From assembly GCA_964347945.1 (NCBI GenBank), contig CAYGAW010000197.1, positions 1 through 15,055 on the forward strand: a stretch of DNA of 15,055 nt, in the 5' to 3' direction. Shown one piece after another: positions 1 to 7,416 of this stretch (positions within the stretch are counted from its first letter, which is position 1; each line of letters starts with the position of its first letter). Below the pieces are notes generated by a model. The model had not been told where the DNA came from and did no database searches. It saw only the letters and a list, made by a program, of their open reading frames with translations. Source of the stretch: CAYGAW01 sp964347945 (GTDB taxonomy: Bacteria > Chloroflexota > Anaerolineae > UBA7937 > B3-Chlor). The position numbers were made by a program, and so were the translations under genes.

Positions 1-12
1 AGGAGACGAGAG

Positions 13-642
13 ATGCCTGAAGCAACAGAGAGAGCCAACAAGCGACAGCTCTTGAGAGAGCAGAGAGAGGCCCAGATACTCGATGCCGCGGCACGAGTGT
101 TCGCCAAGAACGGCTACGCGCGGGCCACCACTCGGGAAATAGCCGCTGAGGCCGGAGTGTCCGAGGGCACTATCTACAACTACTTCGACAGCAAGCGAGA
201 TCTCCTCATCGCCATGTCCTCTCGGCTGGCTCTGGAGTCTCTTGAGCAACTCGACGCCCTACCCCCCAGGGAGGATGTGAAGGCCTACGTGCTCGCTTTG
301 GTCAAGAACCGCTTCCATCTGCTGCTCAAGAACATAGACCTGGTCAGAGCACTAATGCCCGAAGTGCTGGTGGACGATGACCTCCGCACGGCATACATCA
401 ATGAGGTGCTTGCTCCAGCCATCCACTATCTCGGCAAGTACATCGAAAGCAGAAGTGAGGTTGGCGTGTTCCGGGAGGTCAATACCCAAGTTGTTGCCCG
501 AGCCATGATCGGCTCCGTGATGTCCTTTGGCTTCCTCTGGCTTCAGCAACCTTCGGAGTTGGAGCAAGTGTCACGAGAAGAAGTCATCTCGGAGGTGGTG
601 GGGCTGTTCCTGGACGGCCTCCGCCTTCGCCCAGACGAATAG
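13..642 (+). CDS. TetR/AcrR-family transcriptional regulator (first)
   Basis: A 209-residue protein of normal TetR size. Residues about 15-65 form the N-terminal DNA-binding domain, with the usual pattern ILDAAARVFAKNGY, then TTREIAAEAGVSEGTIYNYF and SKRDLL, i.e. a helix-turn-helix ending in the YNYF recognition segment. The rest is a helical ligand and dimerisation domain that I cannot assign to a ligand class. The start is supported by AGGAG at bases 1-5, seven bases before the ATG. The stop lies 13 bases before the first ABC-2 permease, so it is very likely co-transcribed with the two following permeases and controls them. Its own promoter and operator lie upstream of the window. TetR identity is clear; the regulated genes are inferred from position. 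Confidence 0.93.
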   Translation: MPEATERANKRQLLREQREAQILDAAARVFAKNGYARATTREIAAEAGVSEGTIYNYFDSKRDLLIAMSSRLALESLEQLDALPPREDVKAYVLALVKNRFHLLLKNIDLVRALMPEVLVDDDLRTAYINEVLAPAIHYLGKYIESRSEVGVFREVNTQVVARAMIGSVMSFGFLWLQQPSELEQVSREEVISEVVGLFLDGLRLRPDE

Positions 643-655
643 AGAGATTTGCCGC

Positions 656-1774
656 ATGCTCAGGCGCACTCTGGCCATCACACGGAAAGAGATAATACAC
701 ATTCTTCGCGATCCCCGTACTCTGACCATCATCTTCATGATGCCGGTCATGCAGCTCGTACTGCTCGGCTACACCGCCACAACCGATGTGGAACAGCTGC
801 CCACGGCGGTCTTGGACCAGGATCAGACACAACAGAGCCGCCAACTCGTGGAGGCCTATCGCAGTTCCAATTACTTCGACATTCTGTTCTACACGCGCAG
901 CGAGGAGGAACTCGGACGACTGATCGACGAAGAACGGGCCAAGGCCGGCTTGATCATTCCCTCCGGCTATGGCCGGAGTCTGACCAGTGAGAACCAGGCC
1001 TCCGTGGCCTTCGTCATCGACGGCTCCATGCCCACCGTGGCCATGACCGCCTTCAGTGCTGCCCAGACAGTGGCTCAGGCCCAGTCCACCAGCTTGATAG
1101 AGCGGATGTACGGCATCGAGGTGGACGAACAACCAGGCATCGATGTGCGCCCTCGGGTCTGGTACAACCCAAACATGAAGAGCGCGAACTTCATGATACC
1201 AGGGCTCATGGCCATGATCTTGCAGATGCAGGCCACCATCTTCACCGCGCTGTCCATCGCCAGGGAGAAGGAAGAAGGTACCATCGAGCAACTGATCGTC
1301 ACTCCCCTGCGATCTGCGGAGTTGATTCTGGGCAAAGTGACCCCCTACGTGGTCATCAGCCTTTTCAACCTGATAGAGGTGTTGCTCATCGGCGTCTTCT
1401 GGTTCGGTGTGCCGGTCGCCGGAAATGTCCTCTTGCTTCTGGCTCTAGGTGTGCTAGCGCTCCTGGTGTCTCTGGGAATCGGCCTTTTCAACTCCACCGT
1501 CGCCAACACCCAGCAGGAAGCGATATTCCTCACCTTCTTCCTGATGCTGCCCTTCATCTTTCTGTCCGGCTTCTTCTTTCCCCTGGAGGCCATGCCTAGG
1601 GTGTTGCAGTGGATCAGCTACTTGATTCCCTTGCGATATCTCCTTGTGATTATCCGCGGCATCATACTGAAAGGAGCAGGCCTGGATCTCCTCTGGGATC
1701 AAGCACTCGCGCTGGCACTGTTCGGCACTGTGATGCTCACTCTGGCAGCCTCGCGCTTCAGGAAGCAGCTATGA
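656..1774 (+). CDS. ABC-2 type transporter permease, pair A first member
   Basis: A 372-residue integral membrane subunit of an ABC exporter (ABC2_membrane_3 / YbhR-YbhS type). The architecture is standard: a cytoplasmic N-terminal helix with KEIIHILRDPRT, a first membrane helix at about residues 22-40, a large extracytoplasmic domain to about residue 175 that carries the VLDQD motif and ends in WYNPN (W169), then five membrane helices. The conserved cytoplasmic segment REKEEGTIEQLIVTPLR lies at about residues 203-219 and is the expected ATPase contact region. I chose ATG 656 although the frame stays open upstream, because MLRRTLAITRKE matches the start of sister permeases and avoids overlap with the TetR gene. 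Its stop overlaps the next start. It is close in sequence to the following permease, and W169 falls at the same position in both. Confidence 0.93.
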   Translation: MLRRTLAITRKEIIHILRDPRTLTIIFMMPVMQLVLLGYTATTDVEQLPTAVLDQDQTQQSRQLVEAYRSSNYFDILFYTRSEEELGRLIDEERAKAGLIIPSGYGRSLTSENQASVAFVIDGSMPTVAMTAFSAAQTVAQAQSTSLIERMYGIEVDEQPGIDVRPRVWYNPNMKSANFMIPGLMAMILQMQATIFTALSIAREKEEGTIEQLIVTPLRSAELILGKVTPYVVISLFNLIEVLLIGVFWFGVPVAGNVLLLLALGVLALLVSLGIGLFNSTVANTQQEAIFLTFFLMLPFIFLSGFFFPLEAMPRVLQWISYLIPLRYLLVIIRGIILKGAGLDLLWDQALALALFGTVMLTLAASRFRKQL

Positions 1775-2892
1775 GCCATCGCATCTTCTTCGTCATCTAC
1801 AAGGAGTTCATTCACATCATCCGCGATCCCCGCACGCTGGCGATCATGTTTCTGCTCCCCGTGATAGAGCTGATCCTGCTGGGCTATGCTGTCACCACCG
1901 ACATAGAGCATCTTGCCACCGTAGTCCTGGATCAGGACCTCACTTCCCAAAGTCGTGACCTGATAGAGGCTTATCGAGCGTCCAACTACTTTGACACCAC
2001 CGCCTACGTAAGCAGCGAGGAGGAACTGGGCCGGCTGATAGACAAAGGAACACACCGGGCGGGGCTCATCATCCCCGCTGGCTACGGACGTGACCTGGAA
2101 AAGCTGGGGACGGCTCAGGCGTTCTTCGTGATTGATGGCTCTGACCCAACCGTCGCTTCCACCGCCTTCGCTGCGGCTCAGACCATTGCTCAGGCCCAGT
2201 CGCTGGAACTCGCCGTGGAGGTCATAGGTCTCGACCCAGAGGATCTTCCGGGCATTGGGGTGCATGCTCGTATCTGGTACAACCCCAACATGGAGAGCGT
2301 CAACTTCATGATACCAGGGCTAATCGCCATCATTCTTCAGTTCCTGACGACTTTATTCACCTCCCTGGCCATCGTCCGGGAACGGGAACGTGGCACCATC
2401 GAGCAGTTGATGGTTACGCCCATCAGGCCTCCCGAGTTGATTCTGGGCAAAGTAGTGCCGTACGTTGCCATCGCCTTCTTCGATCTCGCCGAGATACTGG
2501 TCATCGGCGTGTTCTGGTTCGGTGTGCCCGTCCGGGGCAGCCTCACCCTGTTGCTCGCTCTCTCGGTAGTCTTCCTGCTGACTACCCTCGGACTCGGGAT
2601 ACTCATCTCCACGATAGCCAGGACCCAGCAGGAGGCCATGTACCTCAGTTTCTTCACCTTGCTGCCTGCTCTCTTCCTGGGCGGATTCCTTTTTCCGTTA
2701 GAGGCGATGCCCCAGGTGCTCCAATGGATCAGCTACGTCGTCCCTCTGAGATATATGCTGATCATCGTCAGAGGCATCATCCTCAAGGGAGTAGGCCTCC
2801 GTATCCTACTGGGAGAAGTGATAGCCATCGTCATCTTCGGCGTGTTGATATTCAGTGTCGCCTCCAGGAGGTTTCGCAAGCGGCTCGAGTAG
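1771..2892 (+). CDS. ABC-2 type transporter permease, pair A second member
   Basis: A 373-residue permease colinear with its upstream neighbour: the same N-terminal KEFIHIIRDPRT, VVLDQD motif, WYNPN at W169, cytoplasmic RERERGTIEQLMVTPIR and five C-terminal membrane helices ending in a basic RRFRKRLE tail. The start is ATG 1771, which overlaps the preceding TGA as ATGA and has AGGAAG just upstream inside the previous gene, so translational coupling is expected. The frame is open further upstream, but that part lies inside the previous gene and does not look like a permease. Both members of this pair keep the WYNPN motif, unlike the two later pairs. No ATPase is adjacent in the window, so the nucleotide-binding subunit is either upstream of base 1 or shared with the downstream ATPases. 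Confidence 0.93.
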   Translation: MSHRIFFVIYKEFIHIIRDPRTLAIMFLLPVIELILLGYAVTTDIEHLATVVLDQDLTSQSRDLIEAYRASNYFDTTAYVSSEEELGRLIDKGTHRAGLIIPAGYGRDLEKLGTAQAFFVIDGSDPTVASTAFAAAQTIAQAQSLELAVEVIGLDPEDLPGIGVHARIWYNPNMESVNFMIPGLIAIILQFLTTLFTSLAIVRERERGTIEQLMVTPIRPPELILGKVVPYVAIAFFDLAEILVIGVFWFGVPVRGSLTLLLALSVVFLLTTLGLGILISTIARTQQEAMYLSFFTLLPALFLGGFLFPLEAMPQVLQWISYVVPLRYMLIIVRGIILKGVGLRILLGEVIAIVIFGVLIFSVASRRFRKRLE

Positions 2893-2934
2893 GACAATGG
2901 GGAAAAGCGACGGGCTGACGGGATACGCCTCGGC

Positions 2935-2946
2935 AGAAGGCCTTCT
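2935..2946. promoter_or_regulatory. 12-bp palindrome abutting the -35 element
   Basis: AGAAGGCCTTCT is a perfect inverted repeat without a spacer. Its last base is the first base of the TTGACA -35 hexamer. A spacerless palindrome makes a poor RNA hairpin, so if functional it is more likely a protein-binding site for an activator or a second repressor. It differs in sequence from the palindrome at 2978-2991. It could be chance. Confidence 0.3.
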
Positions 2947-2974
2947 TGACAATCAGAAAGAATGGTGGTATTCT
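2946..2974 (+). promoter_or_regulatory. Sigma-70-type promoter of the second TetR/ABC operon
   Basis: A perfect TTGACA at 2946-2951 is followed by a 17-bp spacer and TATTCT at 2969-2974 (four of six bases match TATAAT). It lies between the end of permease pair A and the second TetR gene, in the correct orientation. Transcription would be expected to start near 2981-2983, inside the palindrome at 2978-2991. This gives a leader of roughly 28-30 bases before the TetR start codon. It is the best promoter match I saw in the window and probably drives the run of genes to 13245. Confidence 0.75.
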
Positions 2975-2977
2975 TTG

Positions 2978-2991
2978 GTTGGACGTCCAAC
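2978..2991. promoter_or_regulatory. Probable TetR operator
   Basis: GTTGGACGTCCAAC is a perfect 14-bp palindrome beginning four bases after the -10 hexamer and covering the expected transcription start. TetR-family dimers typically bind such short palindromes and repress by blocking polymerase. A regulator gene starts 19 bases downstream, so autoregulation is the simplest reading. The symmetry is seen directly; the identity of the bound protein (second or first TetR) is inferred. Confidence 0.72.
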
Positions 2992-3010
2992 AAGTAAAGA
3001 GAGGCTGGAT

Positions 3011-3613
3011 ATGGTTGCTCGACCGCGTTCCGACGAAAAGGCCCAGGCCATCCTCAACGCTGCCGGTAGGCTCCTCGCTGAGCGAGGCTATCCCGCCACC
3101 ACGATAGCTGAGATCGCCGCCGAGGCCGGTGTCAGCAGGGGCTTGCTCCACTACTACTTCAAGAGCAAGGAAGAGCTGCTGGCTCAGGTAGTGCGCGCCA
3201 GCAGCGAAGCCACCCTGGAACTGGTGGAAGAGATGTTCGCCGAAAGGCAGACGGCGGACGACTTGGCCGAGGGGCTCATATCAGTGGTTCGGGCCATCGT
3301 TGAGAGTCACCCGAGCTACATCAATCTGAGCCTCGAGTGCTGGACGGTAGCCCGACAAAGCCCACTCGTGGCCCGTGAACTAGAGGAGCTATTTCGCGAG
3401 TTTCGCGAAGCCTGCCGCAGCGGGTTGGCACATGCAGTGGAGCGGGGCGTCATAGCCCCGACGATTCCCCTCGATGGACTGGCCACGGTCTTGGTTGCCG
3501 TCACTGACGGTCTGGTCGCACAGTTCATGATACACCGGGACCTGGCCGCCGACGAGAGGATGTGGGAGGCGTTGGAGAAGTCAGCGCGCGCCCTGCTGGG
3601 GAACGGCGTGTGA
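3011..3613 (+). CDS. TetR/AcrR-family transcriptional regulator (second)
   Basis: A 200-residue TetR-type repressor. Residues about 10-60 hold the DNA-binding domain: AILNAAGRLLAERGY, then IAEIAAEAGVSRG with the recognition helix ending LLHYYFKSKEELL. The remaining helices form an effector and dimerisation domain; the ligand is unknown. I chose ATG 3011 because it follows AGAGAGG at normal distance, fits the family start (arginine/lysine-rich leader, then AILNAA) and places the promoter and palindrome upstream. The frame is open further upstream, but that would translate the promoter. It is the first gene of the operon and is followed after about 50 bases by the small membrane protein. It probably represses itself and the transporter through 2978-2991. 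Confidence 0.93.
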   Translation: MVARPRSDEKAQAILNAAGRLLAERGYPATTIAEIAAEAGVSRGLLHYYFKSKEELLAQVVRASSEATLELVEEMFAERQTADDLAEGLISVVRAIVESHPSYINLSLECWTVARQSPLVARELEELFREFREACRSGLAHAVERGVIAPTIPLDGLATVLVAVTDGLVAQFMIHRDLAADERMWEALEKSARALLGNGV

Positions 3614-3646
3614 TTGGTCGAGGCAAGCGCAGCACGCGGTAGAAAG

Positions 3647-3653
3647 AAGGAGG
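3647..3653 (+). promoter_or_regulatory. Strong Shine-Dalgarno of the 91-aa protein
   Basis: AAGGAGG lies nine bases before ATG 3663. It is one of the best ribosome-binding sequences in the window and better than those of the permeases, which supports the reality of the small membrane protein and suggests it may be translated in excess of the transporter subunits. Confidence 0.7.
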
Positions 3654-3662
3654 CTGATAAGC

Positions 3663-3938
3663 ATGCTTGGCGCAGTAATCATAGCTGCTCTGCTGGTCAT
3701 CATAGGAGTCTTGAATGGCTGGGGCGTACCCCTGGTCGTCAAGAGCGAGCGACCGTACGGCCTGCTGGGCGACGTCCTGGCTAGCACGTTGACGATGCTG
3801 GTCGTCGGCCTGCTGGAATGGAGACTGATTCTGCCAGCACTCGGTATCACAGGCTGGTTAGCCATTGCGGCTACCATAGGTGATCCTTGGGGTTTGGCGC
3901 TAATGCTCTTGTGGCTGATGCGGCGCATCAAGAGCTGA
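3663..3938 (+). CDS. Small membrane protein, 91 aa, between regulator and transporter
   Basis: A 91-residue hydrophobic protein with about three membrane segments: residues about 2-22, about 34-53 and about 58-85, ending in the basic tail MRRIKS. The polar loop near residues 25-35 (VKSERPYG) separates the first two. It recalls small multispanning proteins of the GlsB/YeaQ (transglycosylase-associated) type in size, hydrophobic layout and RRIKS-like end, but the glycine-rich pattern of that family is weak, so I leave the family open. It has a strong ribosome-binding site and begins about 50 bases after the second TetR stop; the next permease follows 32 bases later. Its place between the regulator and four permeases suggests an accessory or assembly role in the exporter, or a membrane-stress protein controlled by the same regulator. 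Its function is not known. Confidence 0.8.
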   Translation: MLGAVIIAALLVIIGVLNGWGVPLVVKSERPYGLLGDVLASTLTMLVVGLLEWRLILPALGITGWLAIAATIGDPWGLALMLLWLMRRIKS

Positions 3939-3970
3939 GAGGCTGGGCAGCGTCCCCCGGAGAGAAGACA

Positions 3971-5104
3971 GTGGATCTGAGAAGAACCCTCTCCATCATG
4001 CGCAAGGAGACGTGGCACATCCTGCGTGACCGGAGGACCTTCATCCTGGTCACCCTCTCGCCCGTCTTCCTGCTCCTGGTGTTCGGCTACTCGATGTCGG
4101 TCGAGATCAGGAACGTGGCCGTGGCCATTCTGGACCATGATCAGAGTGCGCTGTCACGCCGCTATCGAGACGGCCTCGCCAGCACTGGCGACATTCGGAT
4201 CCTGTTCTCGCCCCGGGACTACGATGACTTGCGCAGCAGGCTAGAGCGCCGGCAGGCGAAGGCAGCGGTAGTCATCCCGGCTGGATTCGAGGACGACCTC
4301 CTGGCTGGTCGCGAAGCGAGTCTTCAGGTCATCGTGGACGGCACAGATCCCAGCACCGCCAATCACGCTATGACGCATATCGCTGGATACACCCAAAGCA
4401 TGGCCTTAGAGATAGTAAGGGAGGCCCTCGAACGTCAAGGGGTGAGTGCGGACCAACTGACGTCCATAGACCTGCGTATGCGCACCTGGTACAACCCCAC
4501 GTTGAAGCCGATCATAGGCTGGGTGCCAGGCCTTATCGCCAGCGTGCTGGGCATGCCGGCGGTGGCTGCGACACTGGCCCTGACCGCAGAGAAGGAGAAG
4601 GGCACGCTGGAGGCTCTCATCGCCACCCCCGTGCGGCGCTCTGAACTACTGATAGGCAAGCTCATCCCCTACGTCCTCAGCGGCCTGGTGAGTGCAGTAC
4701 TCTGCGCCCTCGTGGGCATCTACTGGTTCGGGGCCCCCTTCCGGGGCAGTCCTCTGTTATACCTTCTCCTCTCAGCGGACTTCTTCTTGGCGACTCTGAG
4801 CATAGGGTTGCTCATCTCCGTATTCGTGCCTTCTCAGCAGGCGGCCATGGTCTGCGCTCTGCTGATCTTTCTCTTCCCGGGCTTCTTCATGTCGGGGCTC
4901 TTCTACCCCATCGCTAGCATGCCGCCCATGATGAAGATGGAAGCCTACATGATGCCCACAACCCACTATGTGACCATCGCCAGGGGCCTGTTCCTCAAGG
5001 GGCTGGACATGCACGCACTCTGGCCTTTTGCGTTGGCTCTCTTTGTGATGGGCGTGCTGGTCACCAGCGCAGCTATCCTCACTTTCAAGAAGAGATTGGC
5101 GTAG
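3971..5104 (+). CDS. ABC-2 type transporter permease, pair B first member (GTG start)
   Basis: A 377-residue ABC-2 permease: N-terminal LRRTLSIMRKETWHILRDRRT, first membrane helix about residues 25-45, extracytoplasmic domain with AILDHDQS and ending in WYNP (W173), cytoplasmic EKEKGTLEALIATPVRRSELLIGK, then further membrane helices and a KKRLA tail. I chose GTG 3971, because GGAGAG stands six bases upstream and the resulting VDLRRTLSIMRKE aligns with the starts of its sisters. An earlier in-frame ATG at 3887 would overlap the 91-aa gene by 52 bases, and ATG 3998 would cut the conserved N-terminal helix. It is closest to the permease at 6272-7411, which occupies the same position in the next pair. 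The gene after it starts only five bases past its stop. Confidence 0.92.
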   Translation: MDLRRTLSIMRKETWHILRDRRTFILVTLSPVFLLLVFGYSMSVEIRNVAVAILDHDQSALSRRYRDGLASTGDIRILFSPRDYDDLRSRLERRQAKAAVVIPAGFEDDLLAGREASLQVIVDGTDPSTANHAMTHIAGYTQSMALEIVREALERQGVSADQLTSIDLRMRTWYNPTLKPIIGWVPGLIASVLGMPAVAATLALTAEKEKGTLEALIATPVRRSELLIGKLIPYVLSGLVSAVLCALVGIYWFGAPFRGSPLLYLLLSADFFLATLSIGLLISVFVPSQQAAMVCALLIFLFPGFFMSGLFYPIASMPPMMKMEAYMMPTTHYVTIARGLFLKGLDMHALWPFALALFVMGVLVTSAAILTFKKRLA

Positions 5105-5109
5105 CCGAG

Positions 5110-6240
5110 ATGTTCCGTCGAATATGGTATCTGGTCACCAAGGAACTCATTCACCTGCGCAGGGACATCCTTCTCGTGTCGTTTCTGGTCCTCGGACCAG
5201 TCTCGGAGCTGGTGTTCATCGCGTGGTCCACGTCCGCACCCATAGAGCACCTGCCTACGGCCATAGTCGACCAGGATCGCACGGAGGACAGTCGAGCCCT
5301 GGTGGTCGCGTTGGAGAACTCGGCCACTTTCGACGCGGCACACTACCCTGGCAGCGAGAGCGAGTTGTCCGCGCTCCTCGACGCCGGATCTGTTGCGGCG
5401 GGCGTTCTCATCCCCACAGGTTTTGCGGAGGGGCTGTCCATGCCAGGATCCGAGCCACCCCAGGTACAAGTCGTGCTGGACGGTTCCGATCCTACTGCTG
5501 CCCAAGCGGCCGAGATGAGCGCCCGTGGTGTCATAGGCAGCTACGCACAGGACGTGGTCCTTGAGACCTATGGTAGCGTTTCCGGTCAGCAAGGAGAGAT
5601 CATCAGGACCGATGTACGCGTATGGTTCAATGAGGAGCTTTCAGACGCCAATTACACGGTCCCCTCGGAGATGGGCTTCATGCTGGAGATGGTTGCCCTG
5701 ATGATAGCGGCCATAAGCATTGCACGAGAACGTGAGTTGGGCACTTTCGAGCAACTCATGGTCACCCCAATTCGCACCTGGGAGTTGATTATCGGGAAAG
5801 CCATACCGGCCGTGGTTATTTCCTACTTCGACTTCCTGCTCATGCTGGGTATCACCGTGTTCATCTTCGGCGTGCCCATGAAGGGCTCTCTGCCTCTCCT
5901 TCTGGTATTGGCCCTGCTATATATCTTCGTCGAACTGGGCTGGGGCCTGTTGATCTCGGGGTTCTCTCGCACTCAACTCCAAGCCTTGTTGCTGGTCATG
6001 GTATTGGCCATGGTAGGAATGGTCTTCTCTGGATATGCCTTCCCCGTGGACACCATGCCCGCACCGATGCAGGTACTGGCCAATCTGGTGCCCATCAAGC
6101 ATTGGCTGCTGGTCATGCGAGATATCATGCTCAAGGGTGCGGGAATCGAGACGTTCTGGAAAGAGCTGGTTGCCCTGGCTATCCTGGGTGTGATCATCAA
6201 CTCGGTAACCTTGACCATACTAAGAAGGCGATTGGACTGA
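5110..6240 (+). CDS. ABC-2 type transporter permease, pair B second member
   Basis: A 376-residue ABC-2 permease with an N-terminal amphipathic segment (VTKELIHLRRD), first membrane helix at about residues 18-36, extracytoplasmic domain with AIVDQDRTEDSR, cytoplasmic ARERELGTFEQLMVTPIRTWELIIGK, and C-terminal membrane helices ending RRRLD. The position equivalent to WYNPN in the sister genes reads WFNEE (W172), so the proline is lost. It starts at ATG 5110, five bases after the previous stop. It has no strong ribosome-binding site of its own, so translation is probably coupled. It is most similar to the permease at 7417-8550, and it probably pairs with the upstream gene product as a heterodimer. 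Confidence 0.92.
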   Translation: MFRRIWYLVTKELIHLRRDILLVSFLVLGPVSELVFIAWSTSAPIEHLPTAIVDQDRTEDSRALVVALENSATFDAAHYPGSESELSALLDAGSVAAGVLIPTGFAEGLSMPGSEPPQVQVVLDGSDPTAAQAAEMSARGVIGSYAQDVVLETYGSVSGQQGEIIRTDVRVWFNEELSDANYTVPSEMGFMLEMVALMIAAISIARERELGTFEQLMVTPIRTWELIIGKAIPAVVISYFDFLLMLGITVFIFGVPMKGSLPLLLVLALLYIFVELGWGLLISGFSRTQLQALLLVMVLAMVGMVFSGYAFPVDTMPAPMQVLANLVPIKHWLLVMRDIMLKGAGIETFWKELVALAILGVIINSVTLTILRRRLD

Positions 6241-6271
6241 TGCCTTCCAAGACGAAGAGATTCTGTGGACT

Positions 6272-7411
6272 ATGGTTAAGAACGTGACTCAAACACTGAG
6301 GCGTACCGCCTCTATCAGCGGGAAGGAGTTCATCCATATCATCCGGGATCCCAGGACGTTCTTCCTGGTGTTCATATCGCCAGCTTTCATGCTGGTCATG
6401 CTATCCTACCTTTTCGCTTGGGATGTTGATCGTTTTGCACTGGGGATTCTTGACCTGGACAAGTCGTCCCTCTCCCGTCAGTATGCCTCCGCCCTGACGC
6501 AGGACGGCAGTATCCAACTCAACCATGACGTTTCCAGTCGTCAAGAGCTCGACCGGCTGCTGGCCACCGATCAGGTGCACGGCGTCTTGGTGGTCCCTCC
6601 CGATCTATCGAATCAACTCATGAGAGGAGAGAGGGGTACTTTGCAGGTCATCCTCGACGCCACCAACCTACCCCTCACCATTCAGATGTTGAGTCAGCTG
6701 GGGGGACGAACTGAGGCCCTGGTGTCCAGTACGGCGTCCGTCCCCGCCGAGGTCGAGGTCTTGCTGGCACCCATAGACATTCGTACGCGAGTCTGGTACA
6801 ACCCCAACCTGAAGGTGCTACACAGTATGGTGCCTGGCCTCATCGCCGTGGTGATGTGCATGCCGGCCTTCTCCATAGCAACCTCCCTTACCCGTGAGAA
6901 AGAGGTGGGCACAATGGAAGGACTCTTTGCCACACCGGTACGGGCCTCGGAGGTACTGCTGGGCAAGTTGGCCGCCTACGTCGCCGCTGGCCTCGTGAGT
7001 GTCATTCTGGTGCTCATGGTAGCGACTCTCTGGTTCGGCGTGCCCTTCCAGGGGAACGTTCTCCTGTTCCTGGTGCTGACAGCTGATTTCTTGCTGGGCG
7101 TCCTGGGGGTGAGCCTCCTGATCGGCAATTTCCTGTCCAGTCAGCAGGCGGCCATGGTAGTACTGTTTCTAGTGCTTTTCGTGCCCAGCATGTTCATCGC
7201 GGGGCTCATAGATCCGGTGGACAGAACATCGCTGGTCGCCCAACTGCAGGCAGGCTTCCTGCCCACGACATACTACATCACCATTTCGCGGGGTATCCTA
7301 CTGAAGGGCGTAGGCTGGGAAGCGCTCTGGCGCCCCAGCCTGGCCTTGGCAACGATAGGCGCAGGAAGCGTCCTGCTCGCCATCAGACTCTTCAAGAAGA
7401 AGCTGGGATAA
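6272..7411 (+). CDS. ABC-2 type transporter permease, pair C first member
   Basis: A 379-residue ABC-2 permease: LRRTASISGKEFIHIIRDPRT at the N-terminus, first membrane helix about residues 29-48, extracytoplasmic domain with GILDLDKSSLSR and ending in WYNPN (W175), cytoplasmic TREKEVGTMEGLFATPVRASEVLLGK, then membrane helices and the lysine tail KKKLG. It starts at ATG 6272, 31 bases after the previous stop, with only a weak purine-rich sequence (GAAGAGA) some distance upstream. It is the counterpart of the gene at 3971-5104, and shares with it the ATPVR form of the coupling motif in place of VTPIR or VTPLR. Confidence 0.92.
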   Translation: MVKNVTQTLRRTASISGKEFIHIIRDPRTFFLVFISPAFMLVMLSYLFAWDVDRFALGILDLDKSSLSRQYASALTQDGSIQLNHDVSSRQELDRLLATDQVHGVLVVPPDLSNQLMRGERGTLQVILDATNLPLTIQMLSQLGGRTEALVSSTASVPAEVEVLLAPIDIRTRVWYNPNLKVLHSMVPGLIAVVMCMPAFSIATSLTREKEVGTMEGLFATPVRASEVLLGKLAAYVAAGLVSVILVLMVATLWFGVPFQGNVLLFLVLTADFLLGVLGVSLLIGNFLSSQQAAMVVLFLVLFVPSMFIAGLIDPVDRTSLVAQLQAGFLPTTYYITISRGILLKGVGWEALWRPSLALATIGAGSVLLAIRLFKKKLG

Positions 7412-7416
7412 CGAGT

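Noticed and set aside
584..1291. Minus-strand open frame of about 235 codons opposite the first permease
   Set aside because: The translation is histidine/glycine-rich and low in meaning, which is typical of the antisense of a membrane protein gene; the plus-strand permease is certain.
4966..5592. Minus-strand open frame spanning the junction of two permease genes
   Set aside because: It crosses two clear plus-strand genes and shows no domain or ribosome-binding signal.
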